In this document: positions 44,347 to 44,394 of the stretch, one piece after another
Position numbering within the stretch: the stretch's first letter is position 1
Layout: every line of letters starts with the position of its first letter
NCBI GenBank assembly: GCA_038236965.1
Contig: JBBRZF010000005.1
Coordinates: 1 to 44,394 of the forward strand
Length of the DNA: 44,394 bases
Source of the DNA: JBBRZF01 sp038236965
GTDB taxonomy: Bacteria; Acidobacteriota; Terriglobia; Terriglobales; Acidobacteriaceae
Direction: 5' to 3'
Made by a program: the position numbers and the translations under genes
Notes under the pieces: generated by a model
The model's input: the letters and a program-made list of their open reading frames with translations, nothing else
Told to the model about the DNA's origin: nothing
Databases searched by the model: none

Positions 44347-44394
44347 GGCGAGCTTCGCTCGCCCGCCACGGACGGGGGCGTCCGGGCCCACGCA
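44347..44394. repeat. Dispersed double-hairpin repeat, copy 4 (reaches window end)
   Basis: GGCGAGC-TTC-GCTCGCC, then CGGACG-GGGG-CGTCCG with one extra G in the second loop, and the tail running to the window edge. It lies 140 bases after copy 3 in the same orientation. Confidence 0.85.

Overview
The window reads as chromosomal DNA of a free-living, GC-rich heterotroph, most likely an acidobacterium (Terriglobia / Koribacter-like). That is an inference from the mix of families: a DUF5916 outer-membrane barrel with a CBM9-like domain, a DUF885 metallopeptidase, a Gly-rich extended bS18, DUF4097 proteins, and abundant dispersed hairpin repeats of the kind common in that phylum. No phage, transposase, CRISPR or rRNA was found. 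Most genes are housekeeping and tightly packed, with accessory material concentrated at 22.8-26.6 kb and in the repeat-rich gaps.

Layout. 0-4.3 kb: a dispersed double-hairpin repeat, recG (-), a small membrane protein and a GAF-GAF-GGDEF cyclase (+). 4.4-8.5 kb (-): an ECF sigma factor, a zinc-finger anti-sigma factor with HEAT repeats, a DUF4097 surface protein and a secreted double-PDZ protein, probably one envelope-stress operon. 9.0-9.8 kb: an SPFH protein (+). 9.9-15.6 kb (-): ispE, tRNA-Gln(UUG), prs, rplY, pth, rpsF, rpsR, rplI, an isoprenoid/PRPP/translation cluster. 15.8-22.8 kb (-): a DUF5916 barrel, a palindrome array, ruvB, a small hypothetical gene, a BON protein and an EF-G-like GTPase with an unusual G4 motif. 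23.4-25.9 kb: three thioredoxin-fold proteins, namely a DsbA-like protein (+), a peroxiredoxin (-) whose peroxidatic Cys codon is an in-frame TGA, and a deiodinase-like redoxin (+). 25.9-26.6 kb: a small hypothetical gene between duplicated hairpins and inverted TTGAGTCA repeats. 26.6-32.5 kb (-): acnA, mntH, hemL. 32.6-39.6 kb (+): a membrane protein, mfd, a DUF885 peptidase and galU. 39.7-42.8 kb (-): purE and purD, a NodB deacetylase and a small site-2-type protease. 43.1-43.8 kb (+): a deoxynucleoside kinase, followed by a G-rich gap with two more copies of the double-hairpin repeat.

The most notable signal is the peroxiredoxin at 24188-24676. It is a complete, well-started gene interrupted only by TGA exactly at the catalytic Cys of the Pxxx(T)xxC motif. 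This is the signature of a selenocysteine peroxiredoxin, and it sits divergently beside a homologue of another family known for selenocysteine, the iodothyronine deiodinases. No sel genes are visible here, so a nonsense mutation or sequence error cannot be excluded from this window alone.

Other points worth following are the ECF sigma operon with repeated TGTTCGGR sites upstream, the EF-G-like protein with TRMD in place of NKxD, a hairpin-dense non-coding block upstream of it, a possible switch-like leader at 42.95-43.01 kb, and several repeat families.
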